Shown piece after piece: positions 46,807-54,934 of a stretch of 64,000 nucleotides of DNA. Under the pieces are notes generated by a model. It did no database searches, had not been told where the DNA came from, and saw only the letters and a program-made list of their open reading frames with translations. A program made the position numbers and the translations under genes. The DNA lies in NCBI RefSeq assembly GCF_018860915.1, contig NZ_JAHKQD010000036.1:62001-126000 (forward strand), written 5' to 3'. The DNA comes from Colwellia sp. C2M11 (GTDB taxonomy: Bacteria > Pseudomonadota > Gammaproteobacteria > Enterobacterales > Alteromonadaceae). Positions within the stretch are counted from its first letter, which is position 1. The number at the start of each line of letters is the position of its first letter.

Positions 46807-47865
46807 TTACTTTTTAGTAGAAATCAGGGGGAAATTATTCCACCCTTGAGTAATAACATCTAATGCTGGTGAATTTTCTTGAGCTGTTAAGTAAATAAAA
46901 TCATTGTCTAATTTATAAATAACAAAAGCCTGCTGCACAGGAGCGTTATCCTTTTCAATAGTAATCAACGCTTGTCCTTGCTCATTAACTGAATTTAGAG
47001 CTTCTATAGGTAAACGATAAATATAATTTTCACTTTGTGCATAAATAAGTATTTTAGCTATTTGCCCTACAATCAAAGGCTTCGTTAGATTTGTCTCTTC
47101 TAAAGATACCTCGATAGTAAATAAATGATTTCGACTATCGGCTATGGCAGGGATTTTACTTATCCTACCATTCACTAACCCTGCATAAGCTAAATTAACT
47201 TTGACCTCTTGATTTAAATGTACTAAAGATATTTCCTCACCCGTTAAAGATACACTCGCAATAAGATTTTTAGATAAGGTTGCCACTTGTAATGCGCCTG
47301 CGCCAGGAGCTTGTAACTCACCTAAATCGGTACTACGTTGAATTACAACCCCATCGAAGGGGGCTAATATTTGTGCTTTATTTAAGTTATAAGAAGCGAC
47401 TTTGTAGGCTGCTCTGGTGGTTTCCACGGCAGTTAAAGCATCATCTAAATCGCGTTGGGAACTAAGGTTTTTTTCTAGTAAAACTTTTACACGATCGATA
47501 TTACGTTTAGCTTGCAACAAACGTGAATACGTTGCGTTTTTTTCTGCTAATAATTCTGAGGTATCTAAGGCAGCAAGCAATTGATTTTTTTTAAAAACTT
47601 CTCCTTCATCAACATTTAATTCAGTTAAAAAACCCGCTGTTTTAAAAGAAAGATTCACCACTCGGGCAAAATCAACCTTACCTGTTCGTTGTATTACTTG
47701 GGTGTAAGGCTCTGCTTCAATTGTTGCTACTTGATAACCTTCTGAGGGTGAAGCATACGCAGCAGTAATACAGCAAGAAAATAAAAAAAGACCAAAGACC
47801 TTGTTATTCAACGCTTTTAATAACCTACGTTGGAAGAAATAAGATATGTACATTTTCATCATCAT
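46807..47865 (-). CDS. RND membrane-fusion (adaptor) protein (first pump)
   Basis: A protein of about 352 residues. A signal peptide (core VFGLFLFSCCITAAYA) is followed by a lipoyl half (KTAGFLTELNVDEGEVFKKNQ), a short alpha-hairpin (about 90-145) and the second half (APFDGVVIQRSTDLGE), then beta-barrel domains. It should link the RND transporter to an outer-membrane channel; no TolC-type gene is adjacent. The start is uncertain, with three ATGs in a row at 47865-47857, another two codons later and a TTG at 47883, none with a clear ribosome site. Confidence 0.88.
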   Translation of the reverse strand: MMMKMYISYFFQRRLLKALNNKVFGLFLFSCCITAAYASPSEGYQVATIEAEPYTQVIQRTGKVDFARVVNLSFKTAGFLTELNVDEGEVFKKNQLLAALDTSELLAEKNATYSRLLQAKRNIDRVKVLLEKNLSSQRDLDDALTAVETTRAAYKVASYNLNKAQILAPFDGVVIQRSTDLGELQAPGAGALQVATLSKNLIASVSLTGEEISLVHLNQEVKVNLAYAGLVNGRISKIPAIADSRNHLFTIEVSLEETNLTKPLIVGQIAKILIYAQSENYIYRLPIEALNSVNEQGQALITIEKDNAPVQQAFVIYKLDNDFIYLTAQENSPALDVITQGWNNFPLISTKK

Positions 47866-48147
47866 AAAATAGTAACTATTCAATAGTGTATTGTAAATAT
47901 AGTGACTACTTTAGGCATTTTTACCATTAAAGTACATCAATATCGTTGCCTTATACTCGCTAGATAAAACAGTATTGCGTGTAATACAGAAATATTCATG
48001 TTCATCTCTAGACAAACTCCCTTATTAGCTATAGTATTTCCGCGCTTATCGTATGCTATCAAAAGCCTAGCGCGATAACCTTTCCTTTAGTGTTTACAAC
48101 TATATTAAGATGTGAAACTTAGAAGAAATAGTCAAAACTAACAATAT

Positions 48148-48224
48148 GCGCCATTAGCTCAGCTGGATAGAGCGTTGCCCTCCGGAGGCAAAGGTCGCAG
48201 GTTCAACTCCTGCATGGCGCGCCA
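48148..48224 (+). tRNA. tRNA-Arg (anticodon CCG)
   Basis: A full 77-base cloverleaf. The acceptor stem is GCGCCAT with ATGGCGC, the D arm is GCTC/GAGC, the anticodon stem is TTGCC/GGCAA with loop CTCCGGA (anticodon CCG), the T arm is GCAGG-TTCAACT-CCTGC, and CCA is encoded. It reads the Arg codon CGG, rare in an AT-rich genome. It stands alone between two RND operons. I see no integrase or duplicated 3' end that would mark an island. Confidence 0.97.
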
Positions 48225-48439
48225 TTACCTATCTTATGTAATAATCTAACTCTGAAGTCCACCTTTCATTTCCAATATGAACCTTAGAATATCGATTAAA
48301 ATATTTACCTAATTATAAGCCTATTACACTTATTAAATTGTCTTGATAATCTTTCAATTTATCATCATTAACATTACTGAATATTTCCAAAAGCATATCA
48401 AATACAAAACTCGAAATCTTAGCTGACTTCCTTTTATAC

Positions 48440-51400
48440 CTACCTCAACTCTTCCTGTTTATAAAACATAAGTAGCATGGCAGGCAATACTGTTAAACTC
48501 ACTAAGGTTGATACGGTAATACCACCTAATACTATAATCCCCACTCCACGATAAAGCTCAGAGCCCTCCCCTGGTAAAAAGACTAAAGGCGCTAAACCAC
48601 ATAAGGTAGTCATAGTCGACATCACAATAGGTTTTAATCGTGTTTCTAGTGCATTAATAACAGCTTTATATGGCTTAAGTCCTGAGGCTAAATTGCGACG
48701 ACTTTGATCAACGATCAAGATTGGATTATTGACTACAGTGCCTAATAAAATTAAGAAACCTAACATGGTAATCATATCGAATGGTTGATGGAAACCACCA
48801 ACAACAGAGCCAACACTATTAGTAATTACTAAACCAAGCAACCCGCCTGCCATGCCCAAAGGTACTGTTGCCATAATGAATAGCGGCTGTCCCCAATGCT
48901 TAAAAATAGCAACCAATAGTAAATAGCATAATGCTAAAGCGACAATAAAGTTGCCACTTAGTGCATCACGGGTTTTTTCGAGCTGATCGGCTGCACCACC
49001 AATAGTAATATTAACATCTGGAAGTAAATCGCCTTGTTTTTGTAGCTGAGGTAATAGCTCCTCTCGAACAATTTGCTGTGCTCGCTCTAATGCCACATCA
49101 CGCGGTGGAATAATATATACGGTAACTGTTCTACGTCCATCAACACGGCGCAAGCTATCACTATCTGCTTTTTCATTTAAGTTTGCTAACGCATTTAATG
49201 GTAATAATCCTTGTTTAGTAACAACAGGTGCTTGTTCTAAGCCTGACAAAGATTGTTTATTGCCTGCTTCTGAGAAAATAAAAATATCGACTTTATCATC
49301 ATTAATAATTAGCTCATCAACATAGGCTCCATCACTCAGTGCGGCAATGGTATAACCTAGCTCATCAGCCGACATACCAACTTCAGCAAGACGTTGCCAG
49401 CGAGGTTGAATTTCAATTAACGGTTGATCTAGTGTTAGTGAAGAAGGCTCAGAGTCCACTTGAGGATTATCAAATACATCACTTGCAAGCCTGTAAATAG
49501 CATCGGCCGCACGATATAAGTTAACCTGCTCAGGGCCACTTATATCAATAGCAACGGCTCGTGTTCCCCCATCATTACTTGAGATAATAGAGCCACGAGA
49601 AGAGAAAGCGCGCATCCCTGGATAACTCTTAAATTTTTGAGTGATAGCCTTCATCATGGCATCGATGTGTTCAGTATTACTAGGCTCACTTAAAAACCAA
49701 ATACTTCCTACCCCAATTGACATAGAGTAATACTTTAAGGAAGGTAGATCGGTTTTTCCTTGTTCAAAATCACTACTAGGCGCATTTAAATGCTTATTAA
49801 AATAAGGTAATAATTCATCTCCAATTTTTTCCATATAAGTTAAATTATACCCTGGTGGTGCAATCATCATCGAAAAGGCTTTAGGTTCCTCACCTTCAGG
49901 TAAATACTCTGCCTCAGGCATAAATAACCAAGCGCCACCAATTAAACCAACAATAGCAAAAACCACACAAACAAATCGTTGACGTGTAGAAGCTAAGAAT
50001 TTTTTAATAAATGCAGGCAAGTGCATTTGTGTAGTCATTGCTGATGTTTGCGAGTCTTTAGTTGAAAATTTAGCGAAGGCTGCTGGCACAACTAACAACG
50101 CGACTAACATTGAGGCAATAATTGCTGCAGAAATAGCAATAGCAACGTCTGAGTATAGCTGCCCTGCTTCTTGAACAATAAATAAGATGGGAGCAAATAC
50201 CAAAACTGTCGTTAATGTAGAGGCTAATACTGCCGGCCAAACTTCTTGTACTCCGGTAATAGCAGCTTTAAATTTCGATAATCCTCGTCGCTTAGCTTGT
50301 TCAATATTTTCCAGTACAACAATTGTGTTATCAACTGTCATACCAATAGCAAAAGCCACCCCTGCCAATGAGATAACATTAATGGTTCGATTAAACAGAA
50401 GTAAGCCTAGAAAAGCGGCAATGGTGCAAATAGGTACCCCCATAACTCCTATAATAGTAGAGCGAGGGCTTTTCAAAAACCAAAACATTACCAAGGTTGC
50501 TAATAAGGCACCTAATGCTAAGTTAGTCCAAACATTTTCAATCGATCCTTTTACATACCTAACATCGTCACTAAGCAAAGTTAGTTGTAAGCCATTTTTT
50601 TCTAATAAATCATGATTTAGTCTTTCAACGACCTGTAACATTTCATCTTTGATCGCAATAACATTTGAGCCACTTTCTCGACGAACCATAAGCATCAAGT
50701 TACGTTCACCATCATTGTACGCTACGTCACGTAATTCATAATGATCTAAGGTAACTGTCGCTATATCTTTAAGTTTAACTGTACTATCTTGATCTTGTGC
50801 AATAACTAATTCTTCAAGTGCCTGTGCTGATTGAAAACGACCAACCATACGTAATAAATAACGTCTTTTACCGCTATCGATATCACCAGCAGAAGCATCT
50901 AAATTACGACTTTTAATGGCATCTCTTACGTCGGTTAAGCTGATATTTCTGCTAGCTAGTTTTTGTTGATCAACCAATATTTGCACTTGATATAACGCAC
51001 CACCTCGAATACTCACTTGTGATACACCTGTAACACGCTCCATTTCTGGTCTAACATTGTCTTGCGTAAAATCACGCAACATATCAATATCTAGGTTTAA
51101 TGGATTACCTGCTAAAGGTTTTAACGTGAAAAACATAAAAGCATTAGATGAAAAAGAGCTACTATACAGTACAGGTTGATCAACGTTATCAGGATAGTTA
51201 GGTACTTGCGCTAGAGCGTTACTAACATTGATCAGCGCTTCATTCACATCTGCACCAAAGGGAAATTCAAGTTCAACTTCTGCTTCGCCAGTATTGGCAT
51301 AACTCGACATTCGTTTTAAATTAGGTAACGAACGTAAATAACGCTCTTGTTCTATCAGTATTTCCTTTTCGACATCTTGTGGTGTTGCACCTGGCCATTC

Positions 51401-51541
51401 TGTTACTACCGTAATAGTTCGTACGTCAAGATCTGGAATCATTTGTACTGGTATTTTAAAGGCCGCCACAATACCTAAAATACAGGAAATCATAACAACT
51501 ACGGCAACTAAAATACCTTGCTTAACAGCACCTTGTAACAT
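48440..51541 (-). CDS. RND efflux transporter, permease subunit (second pump)
   Basis: A 1033-residue AcrB-fold transporter. The first helix is VAVVVMISCILGIVAAF, followed by MIPDLDVRTITVVTEWPGATPQD as usual for the family. The fourth-helix motif is MTVDNTIVVLEN, again Asp-Asn. The last helices carry GTVVNNPILIVDQSRR. The export substrate is unknown; its closeness to Fur-like sites allows a metal- or siderophore-related role, but that is inference. It overlaps its membrane-fusion gene by one base (TAATG). Confidence 0.92.
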   Translation of the reverse strand: MLQGAVKQGILVAVVVMISCILGIVAAFKIPVQMIPDLDVRTITVVTEWPGATPQDVEKEILIEQERYLRSLPNLKRMSSYANTGEAEVELEFPFGADVNEALINVSNALAQVPNYPDNVDQPVLYSSSFSSNAFMFFTLKPLAGNPLNLDIDMLRDFTQDNVRPEMERVTGVSQVSIRGGALYQVQILVDQQKLASRNISLTDVRDAIKSRNLDASAGDIDSGKRRYLLRMVGRFQSAQALEELVIAQDQDSTVKLKDIATVTLDHYELRDVAYNDGERNLMLMVRRESGSNVIAIKDEMLQVVERLNHDLLEKNGLQLTLLSDDVRYVKGSIENVWTNLALGALLATLVMFWFLKSPRSTIIGVMGVPICTIAAFLGLLLFNRTINVISLAGVAFAIGMTVDNTIVVLENIEQAKRRGLSKFKAAITGVQEVWPAVLASTLTTVLVFAPILFIVQEAGQLYSDVAIAISAAIIASMLVALLVVPAAFAKFSTKDSQTSAMTTQMHLPAFIKKFLASTRQRFVCVVFAIVGLIGGAWLFMPEAEYLPEGEEPKAFSMMIAPPGYNLTYMEKIGDELLPYFNKHLNAPSSDFEQGKTDLPSLKYYSMSIGVGSIWFLSEPSNTEHIDAMMKAITQKFKSYPGMRAFSSRGSIISSNDGGTRAVAIDISGPEQVNLYRAADAIYRLASDVFDNPQVDSEPSSLTLDQPLIEIQPRWQRLAEVGMSADELGYTIAALSDGAYVDELIINDDKVDIFIFSEAGNKQSLSGLEQAPVVTKQGLLPLNALANLNEKADSDSLRRVDGRRTVTVYIIPPRDVALERAQQIVREELLPQLQKQGDLLPDVNITIGGAADQLEKTRDALSGNFIVALALCYLLLVAIFKHWGQPLFIMATVPLGMAGGLLGLVITNSVGSVVGGFHQPFDMITMLGFLILLGTVVNNPILIVDQSRRNLASGLKPYKAVINALETRLKPIVMSTMTTLCGLAPLVFLPGEGSELYRGVGIIVLGGITVSTLVSLTVLPAMLLMFYKQEELR

Positions 51542-52608
51542 TATTTAATACCTATTTGAGAAACTACATTAACGACTTGTTTGTCTTGAAGTAATTCGTT
51601 TCCTTGGGTGACTACCCACTGGCCTGCTTGCAAGCCTTGAGTGATTTCAATCTTACTATTAATTCGTGTACCAAGAGTTACACTTTGTCTATAGGCAATA
51701 CCGTCTCGAATTATAAACACGCTAAAGCCACCGTCCGGGTGGCGTAATAAAGCATCCCGATCAATCACAACACTTTCCTTAGTTGTTGCTTTTAAAGCAA
51801 TATCGGCATTAGCTGATAAACCAACTTGCAAATCAGTAGTACTCTCTAATGCTAAACGCACTAAAAAGCTGCGATTACTGGTGTTAATCACGGGAACTTT
51901 AGTAATTACTGTCGCATTAAATATTTTTTCCGGTTGGGAAGCTAAGTACACATTAACGCTATTGTTTATATCAATCGCATTGAAATGCTCTTGAGGCATA
52001 TACAAATCAAGCCATAATTGCTTATTATTAACTAGTTCAAAAACACTTTGTCCTCGAGTAACCCATTCACCCACATCTACCATTCGCTGCGCAATAACCC
52101 CGCTAAAAGGTGCTATTAGTTGATGACGATTTAATAATTGCTGTTGATAATATTGATTTGCTTGCTCTTCAAGCAACGTTGCTTCTGCGCTTTTTAAAGT
52201 GGCTTCTCGATCAGCAAGCTCAGTTTGGGCAAATAGGTTTTGTTCCGATAAAGATCTTGCTTCAGTGTAGCGGCGTAATGCGTCGTCAACAGCAACTTGT
52301 GCTCGTGCTAATGTAGCTTTATTAGCTTGTAGTTGTGCTTTTACTAACGCTGAATCTAAAGCTAATAATGGCGCACCTTGTTCAATTTGATCACCTGTTT
52401 CTCGATGAATTTGGGTCACAACACCATCAGTTAGCACGGAAAGATTAGCATGACGCTGCGCTTTTAATGAGCCAGTTAATGTAACGGTAGGAGCAAGCTG
52501 CTGTTGCTTCACTTGATCTATAACGACATTTACTTTTTGGTTTGCATTTGCAGAAAAAACACCTAATAAAAGTATAGGGTAACACCAAAACAACTTGTAA
52601 AAGCTCAA
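51541..52608 (-). CDS. RND membrane-fusion (adaptor) protein (second pump)
   Basis: A 355-residue adaptor with a signal peptide ending near ANA (residue 22). The lipoyl halves are VLTDGVVTQIHRETGDQIEQ and APFSGVIAQRMVDVGEWVTRG, separated by an alpha-hairpin (about 90-160). The C-terminal domain includes VVIDRDALLRHPDGGFSVF. The start is TTG at 52608, with GGGAG about six bases upstream; no ATG is available. Its stop overlaps the transporter start by one base. Fur-like sites lie 87-370 bases upstream. Confidence 0.9.
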   Translation of the reverse strand: MSFYKLFWCYPILLLGVFSANANQKVNVVIDQVKQQQLAPTVTLTGSLKAQRHANLSVLTDGVVTQIHRETGDQIEQGAPLLALDSALVKAQLQANKATLARAQVAVDDALRRYTEARSLSEQNLFAQTELADREATLKSAEATLLEEQANQYYQQQLLNRHQLIAPFSGVIAQRMVDVGEWVTRGQSVFELVNNKQLWLDLYMPQEHFNAIDINNSVNVYLASQPEKIFNATVITKVPVINTSNRSFLVRLALESTTDLQVGLSANADIALKATTKESVVIDRDALLRHPDGGFSVFIIRDGIAYRQSVTLGTRINSKIEITQGLQAGQWVVTQGNELLQDKQVVNVVSQIGIK

Positions 52609-52694
52609 AATAACTCCCTAATTAACGAGTAAATAACTACAATGAAAGTGACCACTAATATAAATCAGAAAAAGTACTGAGATCAACCTTAATT

Positions 52695-52713
52695 GATAAT
52701 AATTCTCATTTAT
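52695..52713. promoter_or_regulatory. Fur-box-like site near the RND operon
   Basis: Matches the palindromic 19-base Fur consensus (GATAATGATWATCATTATC) at 14 of 19 positions by hand count. It lies about 87 bases upstream of the RND adaptor start and inside a longer 8-bp inverted repeat (TAATTGAT at 52690, ATCAATTA at 52715). Confidence 0.5.
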
Positions 52714-52927
52714 AATCAATTAGAAGGTCGACTGTTTGTTGATAAACAAGCATCACTATCGATAATCCCTCGATAATTAAAATACAGCACCTGTTTAAAC
52801 TTTGTCATAAGCCATGCTAATTTATCCAACCTTTTCAACAGCTCTCTCCCAGCAGATATAGTAAAGCAATGTAATCATGAAACTAAACTGGCATAAATTT
52901 TATACTTTTTATAGAATAATTACTTTT

Positions 52928-52946
52928 GCAAATAAAAATCATTATC
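52928..52946. promoter_or_regulatory. Fur-box-like site upstream of the PepSY gene
   Basis: Matches the 19-base Fur consensus at 15 of 19 positions by hand count, with the right half AATCATTATC complete. It is about 76 bases before the PepSY start and 14 bases from the next Fur-like site. Confidence 0.6.
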
Positions 52947-52960
52947 AGTCAATTTAAATT

Positions 52961-52979
52961 GATAATGATAGTTTTAAGC
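52961..52979. promoter_or_regulatory. Second Fur-box-like site upstream of the PepSY gene
   Basis: Matches the 19-base Fur consensus at 14 of 19 positions by hand count, with the left half GATAATGATA complete. It is about 42 bases before the PepSY ATG, where binding would block a promoter. Together with the preceding site it makes iron control likely. Confidence 0.6.
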
Positions 52980-53021
52980 TTTATTATGCGCGTTTATTGT
53001 CCTTTATAAGCTTAATATTTT

Positions 53022-54212
53022 ATGGCTAAAATAAGTAATCGTTTTTGGTTTCAGCTTCACGGCTGGTTTTCATTACCCGTTTGGATCATCTTCTGCTTTG
53101 TATGCCTTACTGGTACTATTTCTGTGCTTAGTCATGAAATAACATGGCTTACAAATAATAATGCCCGTGCGACTAACCCTGAAAATCTTGTCGAGAAACC
53201 TACTGCTGAGCTTATTTCAATAGTACAAAAAGCCTACCCCAGCGCGAAAATTACAACGGTGATGACTTTTGAACCCTATTTAGTAAATGCTGTAATTTTT
53301 ACCGATAAAGATAAACCTTATGCTATTGCCTATGTAAATCAATATACTGGCGACATTCAATCAATCAATGAAGGCTTAATCTTTACAGACTTTATGCGTT
53401 CATTACATGGCTGGTTACTCTTTCCATGGCATGGCAGCTATAGTGTTGGATATTATTTGGTCTGTGCTATGGCGATAGTTATGTTAGGTGCATTAGTAAC
53501 AGGGCTAATTATTTATAAAAACTTTTGGCGTGCATTCACTCAGCCTAAACTTCGATTTACTCAAGGAAAAAAAACACTACTCGCTGATTTACATCGTTTA
53601 GCTGGAGTTTGGTCAATATGGTTTTTAATGCTAATGAGCCTCACCGGCTTATGGTATTTGGTACAAGCTATTTTATGGCATGCCGATTATGATATTGAAC
53701 CACATGCTCCTATTGCACAGGTGTCACAGTTACCGTTAAATACAGTAGAGTCTGCTGCTAAGCTTGCCATTAACGATATTCCTCGTCCAAATTACACTTT
53801 AGATAATGCGGTAGAAATAGCCAAGCAACAATTTCCTGATTTTCATACTACTTATGTAATGTTACCCGAGCATAATCGAGATACTTTTAAAGTTTATGGT
53901 AGCGGAGACTTTATTTTCTATGATCAATATTCTTATGGGCTTGTGATCAATCCATGGACAGGTGCCATCGAAAGTGAAAGAGCACCCGATAAAATGACGT
54001 TATTACAAACCTTATCTCATATTGCTGATCCTCTTCATTACGGTACTATTGGTGGAATATGGACAAAAATAATCTGGTTTATTTTTGGCATGATATTAAC
54101 AGGCATGTCAATTACAGGATTTTTAATGTGGGGAAGCCGTACCATTAAAGCCAGTAAAACGGAGCAAGTAACCATACACCATAAGAAAATAACAGCTCAG
54201 GAAATACAATAA
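53022..54212 (+). CDS. PepSY-associated transmembrane protein, probably iron regulated
   Basis: A 396-residue inner-membrane protein with four expected helices. It starts NRFWFQLHGWFSLPVWIIFCF, the PepSY-associated helix signature, and repeats similar blocks (MRSLHGWLLFPWHG, LLADLHRLAGVWSIWFLM, HIADPLHYGTIGGIW), with histidines in or near helices that could bind heme or metal. Periplasmic PepSY-like parts lie between helices 1 and 2 and 3 and 4. Relatives often sit in siderophore/iron-uptake regions and are proposed to reduce ferric siderophores. Two Fur-like sites upstream support an iron role. It overlaps the next gene by one base. Confidence 0.88.
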   Translation: MAKISNRFWFQLHGWFSLPVWIIFCFVCLTGTISVLSHEITWLTNNNARATNPENLVEKPTAELISIVQKAYPSAKITTVMTFEPYLVNAVIFTDKDKPYAIAYVNQYTGDIQSINEGLIFTDFMRSLHGWLLFPWHGSYSVGYYLVCAMAIVMLGALVTGLIIYKNFWRAFTQPKLRFTQGKKTLLADLHRLAGVWSIWFLMLMSLTGLWYLVQAILWHADYDIEPHAPIAQVSQLPLNTVESAAKLAINDIPRPNYTLDNAVEIAKQQFPDFHTTYVMLPEHNRDTFKVYGSGDFIFYDQYSYGLVINPWTGAIESERAPDKMTLLQTLSHIADPLHYGTIGGIWTKIIWFIFGMILTGMSITGFLMWGSRTIKASKTEQVTIHHKKITAQEIQ

Positions 54213-54685
54213 TGGCAAGAGTTAACAATACTATTTGGAATCGCTATAAATATAAATTGAATGGCTTAGTCTTAATTTTGCCTTTTATTTTTCTTTATCA
54301 ATCATTAACACCTGGATTTCCACCAACTTGGCAACCTAAAGACGTAGGCAGCTTTTCGGTTACTCCAATGCCTTACAACCTTGATGCTCCCTATTTGCAT
54401 CATGACACCTATACTAAAGATTTCTTTCTGATATTTACTAAAGGAGATATCAATAATATTCGCCAAGCTTATTTTACCTTAGGAAAGGAGCCTCTTTCGT
54501 TAGCAAAGCTTGAAATGGGTGACGAAGGAATATTACACGGTAGTATACATGGACAAGAAGTACATGCTATTAGCCCTAAAAAATTAACCGCTGAGGATAA
54601 AGCTTGGTTAACCATTGAAGATTGGCAAGGTGAGGTCATTATCGCTAGCTGGGACTTACCTAAGTCATTACTACAGTATAAATAG
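54212..54685 (+). CDS. Small membrane-anchored protein of unknown function
   Basis: A 157-residue protein with an N-terminal membrane anchor (LNGLVLILPFIFLYQSL) followed by about 120 periplasmic residues. These contain HHDTYTKDFFLIFTKGDI and a short beta-rich end (EVIIASWDLPKSLLQYK). I do not recognise the family. The ATG overlaps the PepSY stop by one base (TAATG), so both are translated together and likely share the Fur-like control. A partner or periplasmic accessory of the PepSY protein is the natural guess. Confidence 0.7.
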   Translation: MARVNNTIWNRYKYKLNGLVLILPFIFLYQSLTPGFPPTWQPKDVGSFSVTPMPYNLDAPYLHHDTYTKDFFLIFTKGDINNIRQAYFTLGKEPLSLAKLEMGDEGILHGSIHGQEVHAISPKKLTAEDKAWLTIEDWQGEVIIASWDLPKSLLQYK

Positions 54686-54820
54686 CTTACTTATTCAACT
54701 AAACTACAGAATTTCAGTGGTAATTAGGCTGGTGAAGCAAAGTATTCGAGGATAATAGATTAGTTCGCTATCAGTTAATAACGTATGCTGAATAGTTATC
54801 CCCTCACCAAAAAATGATAT

Positions 54821-54848
54821 TAGCAGTGATTCAACAATATCACTGCTA
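54821..54848. repeat. 10-bp inverted repeat in convergent gap
   Basis: TAGCAGTGAT (54821-54830) and ATCACTGCTA (54839-54848) form a perfect hairpin with an 8-base loop, about 20 bases before a second, stronger hairpin. Either could help end transcription. Confidence 0.45.
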
Positions 54849-54869
54849 TAGCGATATATTATGTTATTA

Positions 54870-54902
54870 AAATTAAATGAACCACCTAGGTTCATTTAAT
54901 TT
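54870..54902. terminator. Bidirectional terminator hairpin
   Basis: A perfect 14-bp stem (54870-54883 with 54889-54902, core AAATGAACC/GGTTCATTT) with a 5-base loop lies between the convergent PepSY operon and the peptidase gene. The A/T-rich ends provide T-runs on both strands. Confidence 0.75.
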
Positions 54903-54934
54903 ATCAGTACACTTGCTCTGTTGAGCTGTTGAGC

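Larger units (their letters stand above)
52609..53021. promoter_or_regulatory. Divergent intergenic region with Fur-like sites
   Basis: A 413-base non-coding region separates the second RND operon (-) from the PepSY gene (+). It holds three Fur-box-like sequences, listed separately: one nearer the RND gene and two just upstream of the PepSY gene. The middle part (about 52725-52920) has no feature I can name. Confidence 0.6.

Noticed and set aside
48148-48224. tRNA-Arg as a possible integration site for a mobile island
   Set aside because: No integrase gene, no repeated 3' tRNA end and no foreign-looking gene block near it.
50187-50615. Plus-strand reading frame (142 codons) opposite the second RND gene
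   Set aside because: Antisense to conserved membrane helices of the transporter; several similar shadows occur opposite the first RND gene.
54704-54895. Minus-strand reading frame of 63 codons downstream of the small unknown gene
   Set aside because: It spans both hairpins in the convergent gap and has no ribosome site or protein pattern.
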